Assembly (NCBI GenBank): GCA_019752375.1
Contig: JAIEMG010000215.1
Coordinates: 1-40,065, forward strand
Source: Gemmataceae bacterium
GTDB lineage: Bacteria > Planctomycetota > Planctomycetia > Gemmatales > Gemmataceae
Length of the DNA: 40,065 bases
Direction of reading: 5' to 3'
Notes under the pieces: generated by a model
Databases searched by the model: none
What the model saw: the letters and a program-made list of their open reading frames with translations, nothing else
What the model was told of the DNA's origin: nothing
Position numbers and translations under genes: made by a program
In this document: in pieces, positions 1-7,856 of the stretch
Layout: each line of letters starts with the position of its first letter
Numbering within the stretch: the stretch's first letter is position 1

Positions 1-206
1 AGTCGGACTTCCTTGACGGAGCTTACCAGCAGCGGCCTTTTCCTCTCATAGCATCTGAAGGCGGAACTACGAACAAAGGCAAAAGCACTCGCGGTTCACT
101 GAACTGGTCTTGCGTGACGCTGAAGCGATTTCGCACCGTGGATGAAGTGAGATGCGCGCCATTGATCGCGCGCCGCCGGCTTTCCTTCCTCCCGTGGAGG
201 CACTCC

Positions 207-941
207 ATGTCCGTCGCACCCTGCGCCGAACCCGTCGGCACCTTTCCCGAATCGTCCGCCGAGGCGCCTTCCGTCAAGGACACCGGCCACGACGCGCGCG
301 GCCGCTTCACCCGCGGCAACCCAGGCGGGACGGGGAACCCGTTTGCCCGCCGGGTGGCGTCGCTGCGCGCGGCCCTCGTCGATGCCGTCGCCGAGCAGGA
401 CATTCGTGACATCGCCATGTCGTTGCTCCGCGCCGCCAAAGACGGCAACGTGGCGGCGGCTAAGCTGCTTTTCGCCTATTGCATCGGCAAGCCGGCGGAA
501 ATGCCGGACCCCGACCGGTTGGACGTGGACGAATGGAACCTGGTCAAGGAGAAATCGGTGCCGGGGCGGCAGATGACCACCGCGGTGCAGCGCGTGCCGG
601 TGCAGTTGGCCAGCGACTTTGTCGTCGCCGCGCTGCCGGGCATTCACCAAGGCATGGCCAAGATGATTGGGGACGGGTTCAAGGCGATGGATGCCAAGCA
701 GGGCCAAGACAACGGCCCCGAGGAAAAGGTCAACCCGGAGTCGCGGGCAGAGAACGGAACCGCACCGTCAACCGACGGCGAAAACGGTGCCGAGCGGCCG
801 TCAACGAACGGGCCAAACGGCCGCACCGCGCCGTCAACAAACGGACGAATCGGCGGTCGTCGTCGGTTGAGCCGGAAGGAACGGAAAGCGCGCGACGAAC
901 GGGAATTGATGCGCGAATTCGAGAGGATGATGAAGGAGTGA
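207..941 (+). CDS. Hypothetical protein with GRFTRGNPGG motif
   Basis: A 244-residue protein of unknown function. The ATG at 207 is preferred over an in-frame ATG at 114 because GGAGG lies at 196-200, six bases upstream. Residues 31-40 (RGRFTRGNPG) followed by a helical segment (about 48-97) resemble the N-terminal region of DUF5681-type proteins, which have a GRF-PGN-GG signature; this match is from memory. Residues 180-215 are a low-complexity stretch repeating NG and PSTNG-like units. The C-terminus (217-244) is strongly basic then charged, and could form a helix. No signal peptide or membrane segment is visible. It stands alone, with a 500-base gap downstream. It could be a DNA-associated or phage-derived protein, but nothing in the sequence settles this. 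Confidence 0.6.
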   Translation: MSVAPCAEPVGTFPESSAEAPSVKDTGHDARGRFTRGNPGGTGNPFARRVASLRAALVDAVAEQDIRDIAMSLLRAAKDGNVAAAKLLFAYCIGKPAEMPDPDRLDVDEWNLVKEKSVPGRQMTTAVQRVPVQLASDFVVAALPGIHQGMAKMIGDGFKAMDAKQGQDNGPEEKVNPESRAENGTAPSTDGENGAERPSTNGPNGRTAPSTNGRIGGRRRLSRKERKARDERELMREFERMMKE

Positions 942-1281
942 GTCATCCGGAGTCGAAAAGCGAAAAGCTTTGCGATGCTATTGGAAGCCGCCAGGAAGAG
1001 ATCGCGCCAGGCGGTTCGGCCTGTCGTAGCGGGAAGTTTGCGCCTTTGCGGCGCGTTGCCAGCCACCAAGGGAGTGACCGTCGCTCACCGCAACGGGTTG
1101 ACTTCCGCGTCATCGGCTGTCGCTCCCGGCATTTACGTCAATCCGGTCGTGCCGGGCCGCCAGTCCGCTTGCGGCTGGTCACGCCCTACAAACTCGCGCT
1201 GGCGGGTTGCGACGCTTCCTGAGTAGAGCTACTATAGAGTACACCCTAGGAGCCGCGTAACAATAAGTTGAACAATTGCAA
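942..1281. other. Non-coding gap
   Basis: Together with the palindrome that follows, this forms a 500-base gap between the hypothetical gene and the kinase gene. Short open frames exist on both strands but lack a ribosome binding site, recognisable motifs or credible composition. No terminator or promoter could be identified with confidence. Confidence 0.5.
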
Positions 1282-1339
1282 GTAGGACGGATTTCCAATC
1301 CGTCCCTAGAAAACCGGACGGATTGGAAATCCGTCCTAC
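1282..1339. repeat. Palindromic repeat, 24-base perfect arms
   Basis: The arms at 1282-1305 and 1316-1339 are exact reverse complements separated by 10 bases. Each arm is itself nearly palindromic around the core GACGGATTTCCAATCCGTC. Read in one frame it gives peptides of the TDFQSVR / TDWKSV type, which I recall from many spurious planctomycete ORF translations, suggesting a dispersed repeat family. It lies about 100 bases upstream of the kinase start and has no T-tract, so it does not look like a plain terminator. Confidence 0.85.
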
Positions 1340-1441
1340 AGAAGTTGCACAAGTTGTTCTTGCGCGGATCCCTAGTGCCATCCAACGGGCGGACGTAGTC
1401 TCGTCGGGACGAGTTTTGCTGCAATCTTCAGGAAGCACTCC

Positions 1442-4400
1442 ATGCCGGTCCGGGTCGAAGCTGGTGCCGAGCCGATACCTGGCTACAAGTTCATCGACCG
1501 CCTCGGCGGCGGCGGCTTTGGCGAAGTCTGGAAGGTCGAGGCGCCCGGCGGCCTCCTCAAGGCGATCAAGGTCGTCTACGGAGATCTGCATACCGCCGAT
1601 CCCGACGGCACTCGCCGCGCCGAGCAGGAACTCAAGGCCCTCAAACGCGTCCAGTCGGTCCGCCATCCCTACCTGCTGTCGCTCGAACGCTACGACATCA
1701 TCGAAGGCCGGCTGCTCATCGTCATGGAGCTGGCCGACCGCAACCTCTGGGACCGCTTCCGCGAATGCCGCATGCAGAACATCGTCGGCATCCCGCGCGA
1801 CGAGCTGATGCGCTACATGGAAGAATCGGCCGAAGTGCTCGACCTGATGAACATGCAGCATCAGCTCCAGCATCTCGACATCAAGCCGCAGAACATCTTC
1901 ATGGTCCACAACCACGCCAAGGTCGCCGACTTTGGCCTGGTGAAAGACCTGGAAGGCATGATGGCCACCGTCACCGGCGGCATCACGCCCGTCTATGCGG
2001 CGCCGGAGACGTTCGACGGCATCGTCAGCCGCTTCTGCGATCAATACAGCCTGGCCATCGTCTATCAGGAGTTACTCACTGGGCAGCGACCTTTCAGCGG
2101 CACCAGCTTGCAGCAGCTGATCATGCAGCACCTCAATGCCCAGCCGAACCTGGCGCCGTTGCCCAAGGCCGATCGCGGTCCCATTGCCCGGAGCCTGGCC
2201 AAGAAGCCGGAGGCTCGCTATCCGACGTGCATGGACCTGGTCCGCGCCTTGCGTGCCGCCGGCAGCAGCACTGAGGTGCTGATGCCCAAAGTGACCAGCG
2301 CCCCGCGGCCGCCCCAGGCGCCTGCAAGCACGGAACGACCGGAAAGCCATTATTCCACCAGCTTCGAGCCGAGCCGGGCCGAAACGCCGGTGATGCAACC
2401 GAGCTCCGGCTCGCGCTCGGAAGGCTCGCGCTCCGAGGGCTCCGGGTCCCGTCATCTCGCCGTCGAGGAGACCGGACCGCCGGTGCAGGAGCTGGCGCCG
2501 TCCGTCCCCGCGCCGCCCGAAATTACCGGTGAGGGCGTTCTCTTCCCGGCCCTGGTGATCGGCGTGGGACAGCAGGGGCTCGAGGTCTTGCAGACCTTGC
2601 GCGAATCGTTGCACGAACGCTTTGGCAACCTGCAGGCGCTGCCGAACCTGCACCTGCTCTACATCGATACCGATCCGGACGCAGTCCTCAAAGCCACGCG
2701 TGGTACCACGGGCTCGACTCTGCCGACAGCCGACACGCTGCTGGCACGGTTGAACCGGGCCAGCCACTACCTGAAGCCGACCGGCGGCCGGCTGCCGATC
2801 GACGGTTGGTTCAACCCGAAGCTGCTCTACCGCATCCCGCGCAATCCCGTGACCACCGGCATGCGCGCCCTGGGCCGGCTGGCCTTTGTCGATAACTACC
2901 GGACCATCTCCAGTCGGATTCGCAGTGAGCTGGAAGCGCTGACCAAGCCCGACGTGCTCGGCGTGGCCAACAAGCACACGCGCCTGGGACTGCGCACCAA
3001 TCGACCTCGCGTTTATGTCATCGCCAATCTCGCGGGCGGCACCGGCGGCGGCATGTTCATCGACATGGGCTATGTCGCCCGATCGATGCTCCGCCAGCTC
3101 GGCTATACCGAGCCCGACGTCATTGGCTTGTTCTTCGTGCCCGCCGTCGATCGCAAGCCGAACCGTACCGTGCCGCTGGGCAACGCCTATGCGTCGCTGA
3201 CCGAGTTGAATCACTTCAGCGTGCCCGATCAGACCTTCTCGTTCCGCTTCGACGAGCGGGAGCAGAAACTGAAGGACCGCGATCCGCCCTATCGCCGGAC
3301 CATTATCATGCCGCTGGAGCCGGTGGACGATCAGGAGCGCGAAGGCGAGGGCACACGGCTGGTCGGCGACTATTTGTATCGAGAGCTGACCACCAAGCTG
3401 GGCCGCAGTGCCGACGCCGATCGCGCCAAGCTGCCGCCGCCCAACGATGCGACCGAGGTCGGCTTCCAGACGATGGGCCTCTATCGCTACTCGTGGCCCC
3501 GCCGGACTCTGCTCCAGCGTGCTGGCCGGCAGCTCTGCTTCGGGCTGGCCCAGCGCTGGACCGCCAAGGACGCCGCTCCGATCCGCGATGCCGTGCGTAC
3601 CTGGCTGGCCGAGGAACTGACCAAGCAGGAGCTCGATCCGGACCACTTGATCAGTCATCTCCAGAAGGCGTGCGAGGAAACGCTGCGTCGAACACCCGAG
3701 ACCGTCTTCGCATCCCTGGTGGAGCCGTTCGTTCCCAAGGTGCGGCGGCCGCCCGACCCGGACATCCGGGCGGTCCTCGAGGCCCTGGGCCGTATGGAGG
3801 AGCTGGTCGGCGGCCCCGAGAAGGACGGCGTGCCGCGCAAGGACATCCTTCTCAACGAGTGCATGGAACAGGCGGCCCGCGGCCTGGCGCAAACCTGGGG
3901 CGGCAAGTTAACGCAGCTGATCGTCTGCCTGATCGAGCAGCCCGATTATCGTCTAGCGGGCTCCGAGGAAGCGCTGCGCCAGCTGTCCACAACGATCGAC
4001 AAGGTACTGGAGCATCACGAAAGCCTGTGCCGGGAGCTGGCCGATCGCGCCAACGAGGCCCACGCTCGCATCCACGCCTTGCTCGACACGCTGCGGGCCA
4101 ATCCCGGCGGTGGGCGTCGCAATGCGCCGGTCATCACCGACCTTGTGGAAGTGTTGAAACTGTTCCCGAAGTGGCGCTATCAGAGCCTGGTGCTCCGACA
4201 CGTGACGACCATCTACGTCAGCCTGCGGGGTCAGCTGTCCGACCAGGTGCGCGAGGTCAACTTCTGCCGACAGCGCCTGGGCGAGCTGGTTCGCGCGTTC
4301 GAATCGCCGGAGGGCGGCGGCCGGTCCTCCGACCCGGCGCCCGGCATGTGCCTGCTGCCGTCCGGCTGTCGCACGGTCAACGAGGCCATCCAGCGTCTCC

Positions 4401-4963
4401 TCGACGGTTTGACGCCGGCGGACATCCGCGACCTGGACGAGAAGATCCAGGGCATGGTCGAGCAGCAATTCACCTCGCTGGTCCACATTTGCCTGGCGTC
4501 GGGGAACTTGATCGAGGCACTGGAAGGCGTCATGCAGCAAACCGCCGAGGCGTATGCCGGCGCCCGGCTCGTCGGTACCAACGTGGTCGAGATGTTCCTG
4601 AACCAGCATCCCGACGAGAGCAACGCCCTGCACGACATCGAAAACGGCTTCGCCGACACAATCCCCGAACTGGCCGGCGCCGCGGCCGCACGCGAAGCGG
4701 AAGTCCGCATCCTGGCTTTGCCGCCCGGCCCGCTGGCCGAGCAATTCCGCACCCTCGTGCAAAAAGCCCTGCCCGAGACAGAGCTGACCATCACCGACAG
4801 TGCCGACGACATCGTCTTCTATCGCGAACTGCCACACCTGGCGCTGGCCGAACTAAAGGTACTCGGCGGCGCCGGCCAGGAAGCCTATCGCCAAATGTCA
4901 AGCAGCGAAGCCTTCCCGCCGCACGCACGCACCGATATCACCGATTGGCAAGAGCCCCGGTGA
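1442..4963 (+). CDS. Ser/Thr protein kinase fused to tubulin-like domain
   Basis: An 1173-residue cytosolic protein with two domains. The N-terminal eukaryotic-type kinase (about 14-280) has the glycine loop GGGGFGEV (22-29), the ATP lysine in AIK (K43), the catalytic HLDIKPQN (144-151) and DFG (163-165), so it should be active. A low-complexity linker (about 285-365) rich in S, G, R, E and P follows. From about 366 the sequence resembles the Tubulin_2 (tubulin-like) family: it opens with the nucleotide-binding-fold strand ALVIGVGQQG and carries GGTGGGM at 532-538, equivalent to the FtsZ/tubulin GTP-binding loop. The remaining 600 residues are mixed helical sequence without known motifs. AGGAG-like sequence at 1430-1435 supports the ATG at 1442. 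Unlike PknB-type kinases, no transmembrane helix is seen. Substrates are unknown. Confidence 0.9.
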   Translation: MPVRVEAGAEPIPGYKFIDRLGGGGFGEVWKVEAPGGLLKAIKVVYGDLHTADPDGTRRAEQELKALKRVQSVRHPYLLSLERYDIIEGRLLIVMELADRNLWDRFRECRMQNIVGIPRDELMRYMEESAEVLDLMNMQHQLQHLDIKPQNIFMVHNHAKVADFGLVKDLEGMMATVTGGITPVYAAPETFDGIVSRFCDQYSLAIVYQELLTGQRPFSGTSLQQLIMQHLNAQPNLAPLPKADRGPIARSLAKKPEARYPTCMDLVRALRAAGSSTEVLMPKVTSAPRPPQAPASTERPESHYSTSFEPSRAETPVMQPSSGSRSEGSRSEGSGSRHLAVEETGPPVQELAPSVPAPPEITGEGVLFPALVIGVGQQGLEVLQTLRESLHERFGNLQALPNLHLLYIDTDPDAVLKATRGTTGSTLPTADTLLARLNRASHYLKPTGGRLPIDGWFNPKLLYRIPRNPVTTGMRALGRLAFVDNYRTISSRIRSELEALTKPDVLGVANKHTRLGLRTNRPRVYVIANLAGGTGGGMFIDMGYVARSMLRQLGYTEPDVIGLFFVPAVDRKPNRTVPLGNAYASLTELNHFSVPDQTFSFRFDEREQKLKDRDPPYRRTIIMPLEPVDDQEREGEGTRLVGDYLYRELTTKLGRSADADRAKLPPPNDATEVGFQTMGLYRYSWPRRTLLQRAGRQLCFGLAQRWTAKDAAPIRDAVRTWLAEELTKQELDPDHLISHLQKACEETLRRTPETVFASLVEPFVPKVRRPPDPDIRAVLEALGRMEELVGGPEKDGVPRKDILLNECMEQAARGLAQTWGGKLTQLIVCLIEQPDYRLAGSEEALRQLSTTIDKVLEHHESLCRELADRANEAHARIHALLDTLRANPGGGRRNAPVITDLVEVLKLFPKWRYQSLVLRHVTTIYVSLRGQLSDQVREVNFCRQRLGELVRAFESPEGGGRSSDPAPGMCLLPSGCRTVNEAIQRLLDGLTPADIRDLDEKIQGMVEQQFTSLVHICLASGNLIEALEGVMQQTAEAYAGARLVGTNVVEMFLNQHPDESNALHDIENGFADTIPELAGAAAAREAEVRILALPPGPLAEQFRTLVQKALPETELTITDSADDIVFYRELPHLALAELKVLGGAGQEAYRQMSSSEAFPPHARTDITDWQEPR

Positions 4964-5030
4964 CGGTTGCTAGTACGAATGGTGATTGCGGTCTCCGAGT
5001 TCTCCGTCGCGCGTCTCGGAGGTTGGTATC

Positions 5031-5354
5031 TTGGCGCAAGGCAACGTCATTGATTGCAGTCAGGTACCGGTTTTTAGAGGAGCCGGGACCAAAGTGGCCC
5101 GGCCGAATGTTGACATCAAGATTGACAGGCAGACGGGTTTGGTGAAACCCGACAGATCGGGCTTGTCCGTGCACGTCGATCGCCAGAAACTGATTGATGG
5201 CTTTGGCACGGCTCCCCGCATCAAGAGCATTCCCGACGAGCTTCACATCGTTCAGCAAGGAAAAGACCCCGGACACTACGCTATTAGTCCCAAAGAAGCC
5301 ATGACGCCCGAACATTTTCAAGAATTGCTCGATCAGGTGGAGTTTGAACCGTGA
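5031..5354 (+). CDS. Tse2-like ADP-ribosyltransferase toxin homologue
   Basis: A 107-residue protein starting at TTG 5031, chosen because GGAGG at 5018-5022 lies eight bases upstream; a TTG at 4986 is less well placed. The order of motifs recalls Pseudomonas Tse2, a type VI effector with an ADP-ribosyltransferase-like fold: VFRG (14-17), RP near 24, GLVKPDRSGLSV (36-47), SIPDEL (66-71), then HYAISPKEAMT (82-92) and FQELL (96-100). There is no secretion signal and no VgrG, Hcp or PAAR gene nearby, so it may work as a toxin-antitoxin module rather than a secreted effector. Its stop overlaps the next gene by four bases (GTGA), as in coupled toxin/immunity pairs. The family call is from remembered motif resemblance only. 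Confidence 0.6.
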   Translation: MAQGNVIDCSQVPVFRGAGTKVARPNVDIKIDRQTGLVKPDRSGLSVHVDRQKLIDGFGTAPRIKSIPDELHIVQQGKDPGHYAISPKEAMTPEHFQELLDQVEFEP

Positions 5355-5686
5355 TCATCCCACTCCAAAATTACGCGGAATACCCACGGCTTGTGTTTGT
5401 ACACGATGTCCATGAACGAGATATCGCGCCCCACGGTTACCGAGGTGATGTTGTCGTCGAGTTTGCCACCGGTGAGATCTTCCCTGTCTACTTCTACGAG
5501 CCGGATGCGGTTCGCGAAGAACTCGCTTCTAATGTCAAATGGGGATTTGCTCGTTTTTTAGCGGAACCTGGTCTGATCATCATTCCGGAGATCTCGGTTG
5601 CCAACATGAAATCTTCTGTGTCCGCGCTCATTGAAACGGGCTATTTCACGCATCTGAGGCCGGGTTGCGTGAAGGTCGGCACCTGA
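5351..5686 (+). CDS. Putative immunity/antitoxin partner
   Basis: A 111-residue protein with a GTG start at 5351 that overlaps the upstream Tse2-like gene by four bases, indicating translational coupling. No family is recognised. It is acidic, with a beta-rich N-terminal half (VVVEFATGEIFPVYFYEP) and a hydrophobic segment LIIIPEISV too short and polar-flanked to be a convincing membrane helix. The role as neutraliser is inferred only from position, size and overlap. Both genes have slightly lower GC and more varied codons than the flanking kinase and scpA genes, which would suit acquisition as a cassette. Confidence 0.55.
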   Translation: MIIPLQNYAEYPRLVFVHDVHERDIAPHGYRGDVVVEFATGEIFPVYFYEPDAVREELASNVKWGFARFLAEPGLIIIPEISVANMKSSVSALIETGYFTHLRPGCVKVGT

Positions 5687-5827
5687 ATCCGCCGCCTTCT
5701 CCGCGATCCCGGGGCCTGAAGCAAGAGGGGAATGCGAGATTGAACGGGGAATCCCTTGTCTCGCCGAGCTGGGAAGAAGACCGAACATTGAGCGCCCAAG
5801 AATCGCAAGAGCCTCGCGATAGCAACT

Positions 5828-6610
5828 ATGGATTACCAGGTCGATCTTACTACGTTCCGTGGCCCGCTTGACCTCTTGCTCTATCTCGTCAAGCGCGAAG
5901 AGGTGGACGTCTGCGACATCCCCGTGGCGCAGGTGACGGAGCAGTTCCTTACCTATCTTCGCATGATCGAAAGCATCGATGTGGAATGGGCCGGCGAGTT
6001 CCTCGTCATGGCGGCGACGCTCATGGAAATCAAGAGCCGCATGCTGCTGCCGCGCGGCGAGATGGAAGGCGAGGAAGAGGCCGATCCGCGGCTCGATCTG
6101 GTGCGCCAGCTCATCGAGTACAAGAAGTTCAAGGACGCCGCAGCGGTGCTGGAATCCCAGGCCGAACTGCAACTGTGCCGCTTGCCGCGCCAGCCGGCCG
6201 CGGCCGCCGTCGGCCCCGATCCAAAGCAGCAGCCATTGCAGGCGGTGGAGCTGTGGGACCTGGTCAGCGCGTTTGGCCGCCTGATGCGCGAGACGCTGGC
6301 GCTGCAACCGAAGCAAATCATCATGGACGAGACGCCGATTCAGGTCTACATGGACCAGATCGTGCGACGCATGGAACACGAAGCTCGGCTGCCGTTCGCG
6401 GACATCTTCACACCCCCGCATACGCGCGGTCGACTCCTGGGGCTGTTCCTGGCGATCCTGGAGCTCATCAAGGGACGCAAGATCGTGGTGGAGCAGCCGG
6501 AACCCTTTGCACCGATCTGGGTCTGCCCCGCGCCGCCTGTCGAGGATCCGTCAACCGTCGGTCACGTCCTGGAGCAGGGCAACGGCGACAATCTCGGAAC
6601 GCACCAGTAG
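5828..6610 (+). CDS. scpA: Segregation and condensation protein A
   Basis: A 260-residue ScpA, the kleisin subunit of the bacterial SMC-ScpAB condensin, which bridges SMC heads on the chromosome. The N-terminus has the hallmark FRGPLDLLLYLV followed by VDVCDIPVAQVTEQFL and a long helix ending LMEIKSRMLLP, the SMC-neck-binding region. The C-terminal winged-helix part includes FADIFTPP and LGLFLAILELIKGRKI, which contacts the SMC head. Length is normal for the family. No strong ribosome binding site is visible before the ATG. ScpB is not in the window. The last 60 bases are antisense to the 3' end of the leftward gene at 6551-6814. Confidence 0.95.
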   Translation: MDYQVDLTTFRGPLDLLLYLVKREEVDVCDIPVAQVTEQFLTYLRMIESIDVEWAGEFLVMAATLMEIKSRMLLPRGEMEGEEEADPRLDLVRQLIEYKKFKDAAAVLESQAELQLCRLPRQPAAAAVGPDPKQQPLQAVELWDLVSAFGRLMRETLALQPKQIIMDETPIQVYMDQIVRRMEHEARLPFADIFTPPHTRGRLLGLFLAILELIKGRKIVVEQPEPFAPIWVCPAPPVEDPSTVGHVLEQGNGDNLGTHQ

Positions 6611-6814
6611 CACGCGCTTGCGATTGCGGGCAATCCCCGCTTGGCGCGAGGTAGCAACATAGAGATCGCGCGTCGTGTCCGAGTCGCGCAGGTCGTGGAA
6701 ATCCGCATGGCGCAGCTCGAAGAATTGATCGTCCACGCGCTGCAGCTTGCCCAGGCAAACGAAGGGACTGCGCAGGTCCACGACGACCACCTGGCCGATC
6801 ATGTCGTCAAGCAC
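6551..6814 (-). CDS. Small conserved protein, 87 aa
   Basis: An 87-residue protein read leftward from GTG 6814, preceded by GGAGGG about seven bases upstream; an ATG four codons later (6802) is the alternative. The sequence opens MLDDMIGQVVVVDLRSPFVC and continues with several short beta strands ending RKRVLLVRSEIVAVALL, a pattern like a small Sm-fold or beta-barrel protein, though this is a guess. I recall similar short proteins in other planctomycetes but know no function. It is the last gene of a leftward run after the sialidase-like gene (18-base gap). Its final 60 bases overlap the end of scpA in antisense. Confidence 0.7.
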   Translation of the reverse strand: MLDDMIGQVVVVDLRSPFVCLGKLQRVDDQFFELRHADFHDLRDSDTTRDLYVATSRQAGIARNRKRVLLVRSEIVAVALLQDVTDG

Positions 6815-6832
6815 CGCAGGCCCTCCGGTCTG

Positions 6833-7843
6833 TCATTGGCCTTTCGGCTGGAGCTTTGTCATGGGGACGCGGAGGAAGAACACGCCGGGGCCGCCGGTTT
6901 GCTTGGGGTCGACGTCGTAGAAAACGATGCCCAAGGTGTCCCGGTCGAGCGAGACGGCCCGGGGACAGGCCCGGCCGCCGATTGGTCGCCCCGGGTTGTA
7001 GTACTCCACGGCCCGGTCGAAATCCCAGCTCTTGCCGTCGTCGTGGGAAACCACCAGGCGCCAGCGGTCGCCGCCCACGCCCGTCCCCAACACCTCGCTG
7101 GCAACCAGCCAGCCGTTGCTCAGCGTTGCCAGATCGAAACGCCAACCGTTGTCGCCGATCTTGGGGAACGGTGCGACCTTGTCCCAGCTCTTGCCCTCGT
7201 CGGTGGAGCGCACCCCGCTGCCACTGACGTACGTGCCCTTTGGAGTGCGGACCACGGGCACCAGACCGTGGGTGCGGCCGTCTCCGAAGGGAGTCGCTTT
7301 CTCGGTCTTCGGGTCATAAACCACCGTCTTGTCGCTGAGGGAAAAGAGCCATTCGCTCGGGCGGCGCTCCACGAATGGGTGCCGAATGATGCTCTCCGCG
7401 TCGGGATTCTTGGGCAGACTCTTCGCCTCGCTCCAGGTCTTGCCTTCATCGCTGCTGACGGCGAACTGGACAAAGCGGGACTTCGCATCCTTGTCGTTCT
7501 TGTACCAGGTGTTCCAGGCATGGACGATGCGGCCGTCACGCAGTGTCGTCAGCGATCCGGGGTAGAGGGAGAGCTTCTCGGTGGGCGGGACGGCGACCGG
7601 CTCGCTCCACGTCTTTCCGCCGTCGGCGGAGCGGCTCAATCGCAGGTCCTTGAAGTCGGACTTGCTGTAGACGACCACGATCGCGCCGCTCTTGGCGACG
7701 CAGACTGCCGGGTGAATGTGTCCGCTCACGTCGCCGGCAATCCGCACCGGCGTTGGTTCCGCGGCCACAGCCGGCACGTCATGTATCAGGAGCAAGAGCC
7801 CCACGGTGAGTAGGACACCCATCCCTATCGACGACGCTTTCAT
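6833..7843 (-). CDS. Exported sialidase-like (BNR/Asp-box) protein
   Basis: A 336-residue predicted exported beta-propeller of the sialidase/neuraminidase superfamily. The ATG at 7843 is chosen because GAAGGGA lies about eight bases upstream; an upstream frame opening at 7873 adds ten residues without a signal. Residues 1-28 form a signal peptide (hydrophobic core followed by AVAAEP). Four Asp-box repeats of the form S-x-D-x-G-K-[TS]-W occur at about 72-79, 130-137, 213-220 and 266-273. Planctomycetes carry many such proteins, often in polysaccharide use; substrate is unknown and catalytic sialidase residues could not be assigned. It follows the GntR gene after 13 bases, so the two probably share a transcript. 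Confidence 0.88.
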   Translation of the reverse strand: MKASSIGMGVLLTVGLLLLIHDVPAVAAEPTPVRIAGDVSGHIHPAVCVAKSGAIVVVYSKSDFKDLRLSRSADGGKTWSEPVAVPPTEKLSLYPGSLTTLRDGRIVHAWNTWYKNDKDAKSRFVQFAVSSDEGKTWSEAKSLPKNPDAESIIRHPFVERRPSEWLFSLSDKTVVYDPKTEKATPFGDGRTHGLVPVVRTPKGTYVSGSGVRSTDEGKSWDKVAPFPKIGDNGWRFDLATLSNGWLVASEVLGTGVGGDRWRLVVSHDDGKSWDFDRAVEYYNPGRPIGGRACPRAVSLDRDTLGIVFYDVDPKQTGGPGVFFLRVPMTKLQPKGQ

Positions 7844-7856
7844 GACTTGCTTCCCT

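Noticed and set aside
745..850. Repeated CGTCAAC units suggestive of a CRISPR or tandem array
   Set aside because: The units are coding, uneven in spacing and translate to a low-complexity NG/PSTNG linker in the hypothetical protein.
2072..3892. Leftward open frame of about 600 codons opposite the kinase-tubulin gene
   Set aside because: It is a mirror of the high-GC third-codon bias of the real gene, with His/Gln/Arg-rich text, no ribosome site and no motifs.
6551..6610. Possible frameshift or misassembly at the end of scpA
   Set aside because: Both overlapping frames end with proper stops and the scpA core is complete, so a genuine convergent overlap is simpler.
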